Below, one piece after another: positions 33,860 to 45,000 of a stretch of 64,000 nucleotides of DNA. The notes beneath the pieces were generated by a model. It searched no databases and had not been told where the DNA came from. It saw only the letters and a list, made by a program, of their open reading frames with translations. The DNA comes from Dromiciops gliroides (Eukaryota > Chordata > Mammalia > Microbiotheria > Microbiotheriidae): contig NC_057861.1 in assembly GCF_019393635.1 (NCBI RefSeq), positions 303,139,468 through 303,203,467 on the forward strand. Reading direction: 5' to 3'. Made by a program: the position numbers and the translations under genes. Every line of letters begins with the position of its first letter. Position 1 is the stretch's first letter.

Positions 33860-34945
33860 TTTTGTATCTCAGTACCTAATAAATTCTTTTTCATTGATTG
33901 ATGACTCTAAGTTGGGTGCCATTTTTAAATCTGCAAGAAACAGTTTCTTTTTTTAAAAAAAGTACTAGGGCTGGGTGGAGTGGGAAATAAGAAAAAAAAA
34001 TTGAGGGGGTCTGTTTCTAGGCTTTTGTTTAAGGCTAACTTGAGAAGGGAACGTATGGAAAGACAGAAAGGAATTAGGTCCTAAAGTAACACATACAGCC
34101 CCAGGCATCCGGTGTATTTGGTAAGTATGGTTACTCCTGTTTCCAAGGTAATTAGTTACCGGAAGTGTCTTCAGAACGAGTGGTTTTGTTATCCTTGAAG
34201 AGTTATTCCACAAAGCACTCCCCATTCCTGATTAAGGCCATCTATGGTTAGAAAAGAGAATAGTATATTTCCTACATTTTGCTAGTGATTATACTGCATG
34301 TCTGGACTGGGTTAAAGTGTTTTCTGATGATCAACTACTCCCAGAAGAAACTCCAAGGTGGGCTTTGTGGGGCTAGAAAATTGTAATGGGCCGCCTGAAG
34401 TGTCTACTGAGGCACCTCTGATCATAACCACAGGCTGAATTACCCACAGTCGCCAGCCCTGTCCCACACAATACAAGGCTTTGCTCAGAGAATATATTTG
34501 AAAAATGCTTATTGCCTCCCTATAGTGTTTTTCTTCTTTATTATTCTGCTCTGCTAAAAGGATTTCTAACCTGCCTCACCCTCTCTTTTTAATACACCCT
34601 CCTTTTCTCACTGTACAACCTCCTGTGGCCCACAGCTATCGTGAATCTGCCCAATTGGGTTTGGCTTTTCACAGAAGTTGGGGCTAGGTTATTATGCAAC
34701 CCCAAATGGTTCTCTGGAGTCAATATGAGGTAATGCAAAGAGGCAACCTAAGTCCCAGAACAAGGCAAATGAAATTCTGGTTCTACCTACAAGTGAGGTT
34801 CTGGGATGGATTCTTTGGGTAGGGGAATTGTGAACTTGTCTTCCATAGGAAGAGACCTCAAGTTGCCAACTTGAATGCACTGAGTTACTGCTGGTCACTG
34901 GTGTTCTGATTGGAAGGTTTACATAAACAAATCATATGGGGTACA
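33860..34945. other. Intergenic, mostly unassigned
   Basis: No gene or well-defined repeat seen. Confidence 0.35.
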
Positions 34946-34949
34946 GCTA

Positions 34950-35055
34950 TTGAAAATGATGGAGAAGGAAATGGCAAGCCACTCCAGCATCTTTGACAAG
35001 AAAACCCCCAAAAGAGTGATGAAGAGTTGGACACAGCTGAACAACAACAAGTTAA
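34950..35055 (+). mobile_element. MAR1-type SINE 3' domain
   Basis: 'GGAGAAGGAAATGGCAAGCCACTCCAGCATCTTTGACAAGAAAACCCCC', 'GATGAAGAGTTGGACACAGCTGAACAACAAC'. Confidence 0.75.
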
Positions 35056-35284
35056 AAATGAGCGATAGCTTCTAGAATATAAGATTAGGGGATAAACTTA
35101 GCTGTTGTCCTAGTACAGGGTGTGATAGATGATGATGTACTTCTCTGCGACTCTTAATGCCTCTCCTACTTGTCATGGTGCCAGAAATGAATGTCTTTAG
35201 CTTCTCCATCCTCAAGTTCCCTTGGTAAATGCATATGCCCCAGGAAGGCCTAACAATTTCAATTCTTAGCTAATACCTTAGTGA

Positions 35285-35420
35285 AGATAATTGTTGTTGT
35301 TCAGTCATTCAATCATGTCCAACTCTTCATGACCCCATGGACTATATCGCACAAGGCCCTTCTATCCTCTACTATCTCCCAAAGTCTATCCAAGCTTATG
35401 TTCACAGGTCCTTTTTTCTA
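35285..35420 (-). mobile_element. MAR1-related SINE fragment
   Basis: 'TTGTTGTTGTTCAGTCATTCAATCATGTCCAACTCTTCATGACCCCATGG' is the antisense MAR1 3' domain. The rest diverges. Confidence 0.65.
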
Positions 35421-35604
35421 CAACAAAGAGGGGGCAATCCTATCCAGGTATATGATTCACTTGTATTGCTGGCTGGTGCAGATGGCATTTGGCTGGCCTG
35501 TGATCATCTACCTCTGACGATGACTTCCCAAAAAGCAGTTAGTGAGTTTGCCCATTATAGAATCACAAAGTTTCCCAGTTGCAAATTCAACCTGAAAGGG
35601 AATT

Positions 35605-35753
35605 TTTTTTTTGGGGGGGGGGGGGAATGAGGGTTAAGTGACTTACCCAGAGTCACACAGCTAGTAAGTGTCAAGTGTCTGAGGCCAGATTTGAACTCAG
35701 GTCTTCCTGAGTCCAGGGCCAGTGTTTTATCCGCTGCGCCACCTAGCTGTCCA
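35605..35753 (-). mobile_element. WSINE1-type SINE
   Basis: Antisense SINE flanked by AAAGGGAATT (35595-35604, 35754-35763). Confidence 0.95.
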
Positions 35754-35911
35754 AAAGGGAATTCTTAATACAACATGCTCAATAAGTGGGAACTCCTTTC
35801 TACTTTTCTACTCATTAGGAAATTTCTCATGACATGTAAATGAAGTTCACCTCTTCAAGTTATACCCATTGCTTAAGGTTTTATTATCTAGGGTCTAAGA
35901 GAATAAATCCA

Positions 35912-36065
35912 TGGGGCAGCTAGGTGGTGCAGTGGATAGAGCACTGGCCCTGGAGTCAGGAGGACCTGAGTTCAAATCCAGCCTCAGACACTTAACACTT
36001 ACTATCTGTGTGACCCTGGGCAAGTCACTTAACCCCAATTGCCTCACCAAAAACATTTTTTTAAA
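35912..36065 (+). mobile_element. WSINE1-type SINE, 15-bp perfect duplication
   Basis: Sense SINE flanked by AAGAGAATAAATCCA (35897-35911, 36066-36080). Near-consensus. Confidence 0.97.
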
Positions 36066-36429
36066 AAGAGAATAAATCCAATCCCTCCTCCATTTTGCAG
36101 CCCTTCAGATAATGACAGCTATCATATATATAGCTTAGGAGATAAATTGTGAATTAATATTTAGCAACCAATAGTCAACTTATCTAACTTCAGTGTGTCC
36201 CCATTATATAGGTTGGGATGGTCTTAAGCAGAAGAGGAAATGAAGATGAGTAGTAACCACAGGAAAAACTATTTGGTCTTATAAATGTTAAGTGAGTGGC
36301 CTTTCTCCAGGTTGCAGAAGCTGAAAATATTGGGGATTAGCATGAAATTGACCAAACTGATAACCAGTCATCAAACAACTTGACAAATGTAAACTCTATT
36401 TCTGAACTAAAGCAATAGCATTAACTTGC

Positions 36430-36745
36430 CTTTTCAAAAGAATTTTAATTTTTATTGTGAATGTTGACATATCAGGAGTCTCCAAACTAAAGGACACATG
36501 GATCAGAAAAATACATAGATCAGAAGGTCTTTCCACAACAATTATTTACAGCAAAGTAGTTCAAACAAAATGCTGTTTGAAAAAACATGGATTTCATCAA
36601 GGTGAAATGATACAAGAAAGTGATAAGATCTGCACAAAAGAAATCTTGTTTACACAAAGCAAAAAAAATTGTTGTCTGATACAATCAATGCTCATAGATC
36701 ATAGTCTCTTAAGGATAGTTTCTTTGAAAGGGGGGAATTTCCAGT
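36430..36745 (-). other. GRP: GRP 3' untranslated region
   Basis: Follows the exon 3 stop codon. Several blocks match the human GRP 3' UTR as I remember it: TGCACA.A.GAAATCTTGT, the CAGCAT/CATTTTGTTT area, and 'CATTCACAATAAAA' at the polyadenylation signal. The 105-codon plus-strand frame across it is a shadow. The 3' end is set from the signal. Confidence 0.8.
36451..36456 (-). promoter_or_regulatory. GRP: GRP polyadenylation signal
   Basis: AATAAA on the minus strand in the context CATTCACAATAAAA, the same context as the end of human GRP mRNA (from memory). Cleavage is expected about 10-30 bases further, near 36425-36440. Confidence 0.75.
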
Positions 36746-36799
36746 TCAGCTCAGGATGCTTTCCTTCATGTTAAGAACCTGAAGTAAGGATTCCACCAT
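36746..36799 (-). CDS. GRP: GRP coding exon 3
   Basis: Acceptor: a pyrimidine-rich tract ending CTCCTTCAAG, with exon base 1 at 36799. Exon 2 ends in phase 0, so exon 3 reads [17 protein letters not shown] and stops at TGA (36746-36748). This matches the reading frame used by rodent GRP and by the shorter-acceptor human form (ending ...LVDSLLQVLNVKEGTPS), not the long human form. The exon is too short to be found as an open frame. It was located by DNA similarity to the human last exon and 3' UTR. Confidence 0.9.
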   Translation of the reverse strand: MVESLLQVLNMKESILS

Positions 36800-39700
36800 C
36801 TTGAAGGAGAGAAAAGAAAAGAAGGAAAAAAAAGGAAGAAAACAGGGTTTAATGAACATTGTCAATCACAAAGTCAAGTTCTGGGAATCCACTGCCAAGA
36901 AATACCACTTCCCAGACCATTTAGAACAAATACCATCTTGGGGAAGGATAGAGAACACCAGCCCTGGAGTCAAAAAGACTTGAGTTTTCAAATTTGACTT
37001 CAGACACTTAGCTGTGTGACCTTGGGCAAGTCATTCATCTCCCAAAGCCTCAGATTCCTCACACATAAAATAGGGGGTGGGTTCAATCAGAGAGACCCCA
37101 GAGATCATCTAGTTTAAATCCCCCTTCCCTATTTTACATGAGGAATTCCAGACCCACAGTGAATAAATGACTTGCCCAAAGCCACACAAGTAGACTGTGA
37201 GAATTCTCAGCACACAGCAGAGCTAGAATTTGAACCCAGGTCTTCTCTTCAGATCTAAGTTAATTTTCACTACATAATCCTATCTAGCCAAAAGGACAGG
37301 GCTTGCACTAGGAAGGAAACTGTATACTAGAAGCTGTCTCAACCTGATTTAATTTCACTAAGGGGCAAAGTTGTACAGTATGTTAGACAGACCACAAGTT
37401 CTGAAATTAAAGGACCCAGGGTCTAAACTTGACTGCTGCTTACTCCTCGTGTGCTCTTAAGAGAAGCCATGACCTCTGTGGGCCTCAGTTTCCTTATCTC
37501 TAAAATGAGGGGATTAGAACAAAGCATTTGTAGATTCTCTTCCAATAACTCTGTGGTTCTTGGAGATCATCTGTTAACATTGATAAGGATAACAACAATA
37601 ATAAATCACTACTATTTATAGAACACTTTAAGGCTGAAAAAGTGCTTTACTTTGTGTAATTTCATTTGAAACTCACAAAAACCCTGTGATTGCATTTACA
37701 GATGAGAAAAGTGAGGTTGAGAGATATTAAGTAAATTGCCCATGGATCACAGAGCTAGTAAGTGTCTGAGGCAAAATTCGAACTCAGATATTTTGGACTC
37801 CAAGTCAGGGCTCTATCCCATGCACTATCTATTTGTCCTGTCTGGTCAAACTCCCTCATTTTACATATGAGAAAACTAAAGACAAGAAAGATGAAACGAC
37901 TGATTCAGGGTCATGTTGAGGCAAAGCCATGCTTAGAACCCATGGACAACATTCTCTGCACAGTACCACATTTCCAGCTGTAAGAGGACTGTATGTTTTC
38001 TTTAACTTATTACTGCAGACTACAGTGGTTAAGACAGGTATTCATTTGGGTTTTTATGTTTCGTTTGTAGCTGGCTAAGATTAACTATATTGAACAAAGG
38101 ATGGGTCGTTATAATGGGAAAATACTACTTTGTTCCTAAAGAACACTTCATCTGTTTAGATGAAAAAGCACCTGCCAGCCATGCTCTCATTAATCTTCCT
38201 AAGATAGTCAGGCCATTCAGGTTTCCTGACTTCCAATTAATATCTAACTAGCAAATAACAAAAGGACTGATATCCCAGGTGATGCTATTATATTGTCTGT
38301 GACTTAACTGTTTTGCTCAGGGTGACAAAGTCCTGAGTTCAATTCCCATACTGACCAATTAACTTCCCTTGTCTTCTATCACCACAACTTGTACTACTAG
38401 CCTCTGATAGCTATATTGCAAATATCAGTATCATCCATCTTGCAAATGTATGCCATTGGTTATGAAGAGGGACAATTTGAGGAGGAATGGATGGATCAAT
38501 AAAAATTCATCACTGTCTCAAAGTGAATGTCCTACTGTTGATTTCATGTCTGGCCTAAGTAGATTAAAGAAAAGAAGAAAAAGAGAACCAAACTATTCAT
38601 GAACACCATTGAGGGAGAGGGTTGTTAACCCAAAGGCATCTTTTTTTGTTTGTTTGTTTTGTTTTGGGGGTTTATTTTTTGGATTTGAATAGAATTTTAT
38701 TTTCCAAAATATATGTAAAAACAAAATTTTAACATCAATTTTTTTTTTTTTTTAGTGAGGCATTTGGGGTTAAGTGACTTGCCCACGGTCACAAAGCTAG
38801 TAAGTGTTAAGTGTCTGAGGCCGCATTTGAACTCAGGTACTCCTGACTCCAGGGCTGGTGCTCTATCCACTGCGCCACCTAGCTGCCCCTAACAAAATTT
38901 TTAAAAACTTTGTATTCCAATTTCTCCTTCCACTTCCATTCCCACCCCCCACCCACAAGAACTCAACAATTCAAAATAAGTTATACATGAGTAGTCATGG
39001 AAAAATTCCCATCTTTAAAGAAAGTTCTTGTTGAGTATGGATGGTGCTGTGAAAAAAAAAGAGGGTTGGCTTTGAGGTCAGAGGATTTGAGTTCAAATCC
39101 CAGCTTAGCTACTTACTACCTGTGTGAATTTGAATCTCTCAACTCTTTCCTCTGGACCTTCTCATGTACAAAACAAAGAGGTTCAATGACATAATCTACA
39201 GCATCTCTCCTGGTTCTGGATCTCTGGTCCTGAGTGGGAGGAATTCATATGTTCTCACAGATATGTGCATGACTGTTAAAAGTGAGGGGCAGCTAGGTGG
39301 CACAGTGGATAAAGCAGCAGCCCTGGATTCAGGAGAACTTGAGTTCAAATCTGGACTGAGACACTTGACACTTACTAGCTGTGTGACTCTGAGCAAGTCA
39401 CCTAACCCTCATTGCTCTACAGAAAGTGACCATGCTCTCGGCAAAGAGGTGAGGGAGGAAGAGAGAAAATTCAGAACTCATAATTTTTTTTAAAAAAGAA
39501 TGCAAAAGTTGTCTTTACATGTAACTGTGGGAAAAAATTAAATATTATTAAAAACATTTTAAAGTTATATTTCTATTAAAAGTGATTATGGGGGCAGCTA
39601 GGTGGTGCAGTGGATAGAGCATCAGCCCTGGATTCAGGAGGACCTGAATTCAGATCCAACCTCAGACACTTAACACTTACTAGCTGTGTGACCCTGGGCA

Positions 39701-41948
39701 AGTCACTTAACCCCAACTGCCTCACCCCCCCCCAAAAAAAGTGATTATGTTTTCAATTGGTGGAATTGATTCTGCTTTTTACAAGGATGACCAAGCCACT
39801 CAATATGCATGTGAATGATTCTTGGCTGCTTTTGAGTTTTCCAGTCATTACAACTTTTGGGGTTTCAGATACTTCAAACATAAATAAACTGGAGTCACTC
39901 AGTGAATGAATCTATAGGGGCATGCGGCAAACAGGAATCTACAAAGCTCAGTTTTCTTCCTCTCCATCCTTTCCCAAAGAATGCTTCCCAGCCTCTTCTA
40001 CCCATGGCCACCATAGACAAAAACTAGAAGTATTTATTCCTCTGGGGACCCACCTAGAGACAGAGGGAAGCTCAGATTATCTCAGATTACAAATGAAGCC
40101 CTAGAATAAAGTTGGACTCAGGTATATATGCCTGGAACTGCTGGAAGGCAGTTCCAAAAACCCTGGATGGAGCACAGAATTTGAAGCCAGAGCACCTGGT
40201 TCAAATCCTAGCTCTGATACTTCATATCTGTGACCTAGGGCAAATCATTTTACCTCCCTGAGCCTCGGTTTCTTCATCTGCAAAAGGACAGGACTAGAGC
40301 AGACAGCCTCTGAGATTCCTTCTAGCTTTACATTGATCAACTGTGACGAATGGAGAGCCAGCAGGAAGGTAAATATTACTGAGATATTGACTTGGCAGAG
40401 GCCTGTTAGGGCCCCTGGGCATTGTTCTCAATGACACATTCATTGTTTTATAGTCTGGGGGCACAATGTGGGCGGCTCTTCCTCCTGGAGCTGAGGAAAT
40501 ATGTATGTAATGAAAACAAAGGAGAGAGGCTCCACATTACACACTGCAGCTCAGGGACAGCCAGCATCAGGACATGTTGCTTTGTGCCTGCGATGGAGGC
40601 ATTTGAAGTTTAATTTGAAGTTCTTCATCTCCTCAATATGTCTTTGTAGATCTATCTGAAAACTATACCTAATTTTAGAAATGCTCAGTGACTTTGTAGT
40701 CTTTTTATACTACCATATGGGATCATTAAGAGAGGATTTTTTGGAGGGGGGTGACCAAGTCTATAATTCCATTGTTCTAAAATCTGCAAGAGTATACATT
40801 CTCTCAACCAATGAGATGGGCAACTGGTCTGTAATGACCTTTTAGAATAGAGAGCTGCTTGGAGTGAATTGCCCAGGATCACACAACTAATATGTGTCAA
40901 GGACAGGACTTGAACCCAGGTCTTCTTGACCCTAGCTCTATTCAATATGCCACCATTGACTCTCAGTGGGAGCCCTGTGGGCTCCTAAGAGCACTATGTT
41001 CAGGGTATGCCCTCTCTGTGAAACTTTTATATATATATAAGGCAGTTAGAACTGCTAAGAAGATATTTGATATTTCACCTTGGCCCTGCACTGTTCAAAC
41101 AACTCCTGGTACATGTATATATATATAAAAGTTTCACAGAGAGGGCATACCCTGAACATAGTATATGTGTGTGTGTGTGTATGTATGTATGTGTATATAT
41201 GTGTATGTATACGCATACATATGTATGTGTATTTATATGTTTATATGTATGTATGTATAGCCAATTTTCCAACAAGCACATTGTCATAATGGGAGGAAAA
41301 TGATCAACACTAAGGAAATGAGAAACTACCTTGTCTAAGAGTTAAAATACAGGGAAATCCTCTTTAAGAAAAAAGATTTGATATTGATGTTACCAGGAAC
41401 AAGTATTTGGCATATGGTAGAATAAAACAGAATGAGCTTCCAAAGTTTTTTGTTGTTGCTGTTGTTCATTCATTTGTTCTTGCTTTTAATGCTTTCTTCT
41501 TCTTGCTCTTGTAGGAAATAGAAATGATAAGGTTTGTCCCATACAGTAATTCTTGAATGTGCTTTGTGAAAATTCAATATCCAAATGAGTGTTGTTTTCT
41601 TCAAAGTCATCACCTGAGGAGGCTACATGACTGATCTGCTAATGCTGGCATTGGGAAAACAGTTCTGGGATTTCTTTTTAGAATTGGCTTCAGAACCAGT
41701 TGGCATCATCTTTAGAATAGTTTTGGTGTCTGCAAATCTTTGCCCTTTGAGTACAATTTTGACTTCAGGGAATGGACAAAAAACTATTTAGAACTAAGTA
41801 TGATGAATAAAGGCTGTGATCAAGCTAGAGAATGTTGCTTTTGTCTTAAAAAAATAATTTGCAATTATAAAGTTAGTGGTTTTCTTGCTTCCAATATGTT
41901 CCTCTCGTCTAATTTGTAACGTTGTTACATAGTCTAATTTGCATCATG

Positions 41949-42037
<89 letters not shown>

Positions 42038-45000
42038 CTTATCTCCCCTACTAGATTCTGAAGGGAATTCTGAGAGAGGGAGTTCCAACAATACTTTGAG
42101 CAATAGCAGCAGCCCCGGAATGATGGCCAATAGAACAGAAACTCTTTGAAGGCAGGGCCTGTCTCATGTTTGTCTTTGCCTTCAGAGTGTTTAGCACATA
42201 GTGATGCTGGATTATGAACATTTGAACTGAATAAGAGTACAGCCTCTCAAGGGTGACATTTGAAGGAGACAATAATCACTTTAAAGTGGATGGACTGATA
42301 AGCTTATGAGTCTCATTACTTTATGAAGATACCTTGTGGTTAGATCTCAATCCTTTAGAAGTCTCTTTTTTACTTTCATGAATAAATCCACAGGAATGGT
42401 TATGTCCATTGCTGGTTCACATCCATCCCCAATCAGAAAAATAGAAGATAATGTCTGGATTGAGGTTTCTGTTATGAGCCTAATGTTTTTTGTCCTCATT
42501 AGAGACTGTGATTACATCAAAACACTGTGGATTACTCCAGATGATAGTGAAAAATCTCATTTGTGCTGATTCATTTATTCCTAAACTGATTTGGGTGGGG
42601 GGTTTATATATTATTTTTGATTTATTGAATCCCTTGGATCATAAAATTAAGCTGTGGTCCAGTCAAACCCACTCATTTTACAGATAAAGAAACTAAAGCC
42701 CAGGGTCATGGTAACCATACCATTTAATGCAAGGGGACTCAACTAGTTGAGTTTGGACTTGGGCCCCTAGGCCGTCTTTTTTTTTTATTTAACTTGGTGT
42801 TTGTTCTTTCCTGACCTTATGGAATGAGTATTTAACCCAAGATAAACATATCTTGGTAGGTCCAGAGGCTCTGGATCCCACTGGTTCAGAGCTGAAAGGA
42901 AGAAGACCGTGGCAACTTATTCCAATGCTCTTAGAGTACTCCCTAGAGGATTGGCCCAAACCTAGCTATTTAGCCAGAAGACATGTACCAGGAGTTGTTT
43001 GAACAGTGCAGGGCCAAGGTGAAATATCAGATATCTTCTTAGCCGTTCTAACTGCCTTATATATTTCATAAGATTTCTAACTGCTTTATATATTTCGTAA
43101 GATTTAAGTATTAGGTTCCCCAAAGATTATGAGTAGTTATGAGTTAAATAATTGTTTTAAGTCATTCTGTTAATGCATTCAGTGAGTTTTATGTTTAGCA
43201 TTTATTTTGTGTTTAGGAATAAGTATGGTATCAGAATAACTGTCCCATATTTGAGTCATATTGAGTATCTTTTTATTCCCCCTTTCTGGAGAAACCTTAA
43301 GCAAATTTATCCCCATGGTGCTAGGGCTGAGGGAGGAGTATAAATAGTTGAAGAGTAAGAGAAAAGGAATCTAACCCTTTCCAAAGGCCAGGCTCCCAAA
43401 ACTGAACCTAGTGCAGAACAGCACAGAAAATGTGCACGATATCCCAAACCCTCTGAACCAGCAGTGACTCCTCAATCTTAAGACTACTATGTAGCACCAA
43501 ATTGGAAAAGAGAAAAAAGAAAGAAGGGAGGAAGGGAGGAGGGAGGGAGGAAGATGAATGGAAGGAAGGAAGGAAAGGAAGGAAGGAAGGAAGGAAGGAA
43601 GGAAGGAAGGAAGGAAGGAAGGAAGGAAGGAAAGAAGGGAGAAAGGAAGGAAGGAAAGAAGAGAGAAAGGAAGGAAGGAAAGAAGAGAGAAAAGAAGGGA
43701 GAAAAGAAGGAAGGAAGGAAGAAAAAAGGGAAAAAAACTTCTCTACTTCCTTCCTGTCCGATCTCCCCTCCCTACCAATAATACATAAACCTACTCTGTT
43801 CACATTTTCTTTCTACTTACATCTTTAGTGCTGTCATCACTGTGTAAGTCCCCAGTGGACTGAGGGTAGCCCAGGAGACTATGCCGAAGTAGCTCACTGC
43901 TTCTGCTACCCTTTCCTTCTAACAAGGGCAGTAAATTCTTCTCCATTTCTTCCCACTGTAGGAATTCACTTAGTGGCTTGGAACTGTCAGGTACCACAGG
44001 TGAAAGTTGTATCTTGTCCTCTCCTTCATAAGCATATGGCAAATCTCCAGTGCTCTTTTTCCCCATTAAGTGTCCTAGAAGGGAAAAACATTAGAAAACC
44101 ACCTACTTAAGCCAAAGGGTAATGGGGAAGTGAGAAAGGAAAGAAACTGTGTTATTTGGGGCCAATTACCTGTTAATTGGAAAATAAAAACAATGTTTAA
44201 ATATGCTGAGATACTTCTTTATTGACTGATCTCTCTCTAGGCTCCCTGCCAATTTTGGGGAGGCATTATGGGAAAATTATCAGACTGAGAGTTAGGATAC
44301 CTGGGTTCTGATCATGATCTTAGAACTTGATCATAGGGGCAGCTAGGTGGTGCAGTGGATAGAGCACCAGCCCTGGAGTCAGGAGTACCTGAGTTCAAAT
44401 CCAGCCTCAGACACTTAACACTTACTAGCTGTGTGACCCTGGGCAAGTCACTTAACCCCAATTGCCTCACTAAAAATAAAAAATTAAAAAAAAAACTTGA
44501 TCATAGCTTTAAAGCTGAAGGGGACTTCAGAGTTCATCAGCTGTAACCCTCTCATCTTACAAATGAGGAAACTCAAGCCTAGAAAATTTGTGACTTGTCT
44601 GTCCATGGGACTCCAAACCCAATCTTTCCATTAGACTGCACTGCCTCTAAGATCCTACCTATACCTGAGGGACCTTAGACAAGTCATTCTTTCTCTCTAG
44701 GCCTGAGTTTCCTTCATGGTAAAAATGAGGAGTTTGGATAACCGGATCCCTTTCGACTATTGCATCCTCTGGAGTCTAATAGCATCCTCTGATCAATTCT
44801 CTGTGTAACAAATTCTATTCCCAGATGAGAGTGCCATTGTCTGAGTAGTTTCCCTAGCTGTTTTTTGAGTTACTGCTGACAATAAGTCTCAAAGCTTTTC
44901 TTTGAGTTGAAAAAGAAAAATTATGTTTCTATTTCTCTGTAATCCAAATTGTCACAGGAATTTTTTTCATTTAAACCATGCTGAAACTTTAGCTGAGACT

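Noticed and set aside
36457..36774. 105-codon plus-strand frame
   Set aside because: Shadow of the GRP 3' UTR and exon 3 on the other strand.
43408..43828. Frames of 75-131 codons made of K/E/G/R or P/S/F/L
   Set aside because: They are translations of the GGAA/TTCC array in GRP intron 2.
43800..44066. 88-codon frame as a separate small protein
   Set aside because: It is GRP exon 2 read from an internal Met (the hormone's last residue) into intron 2.
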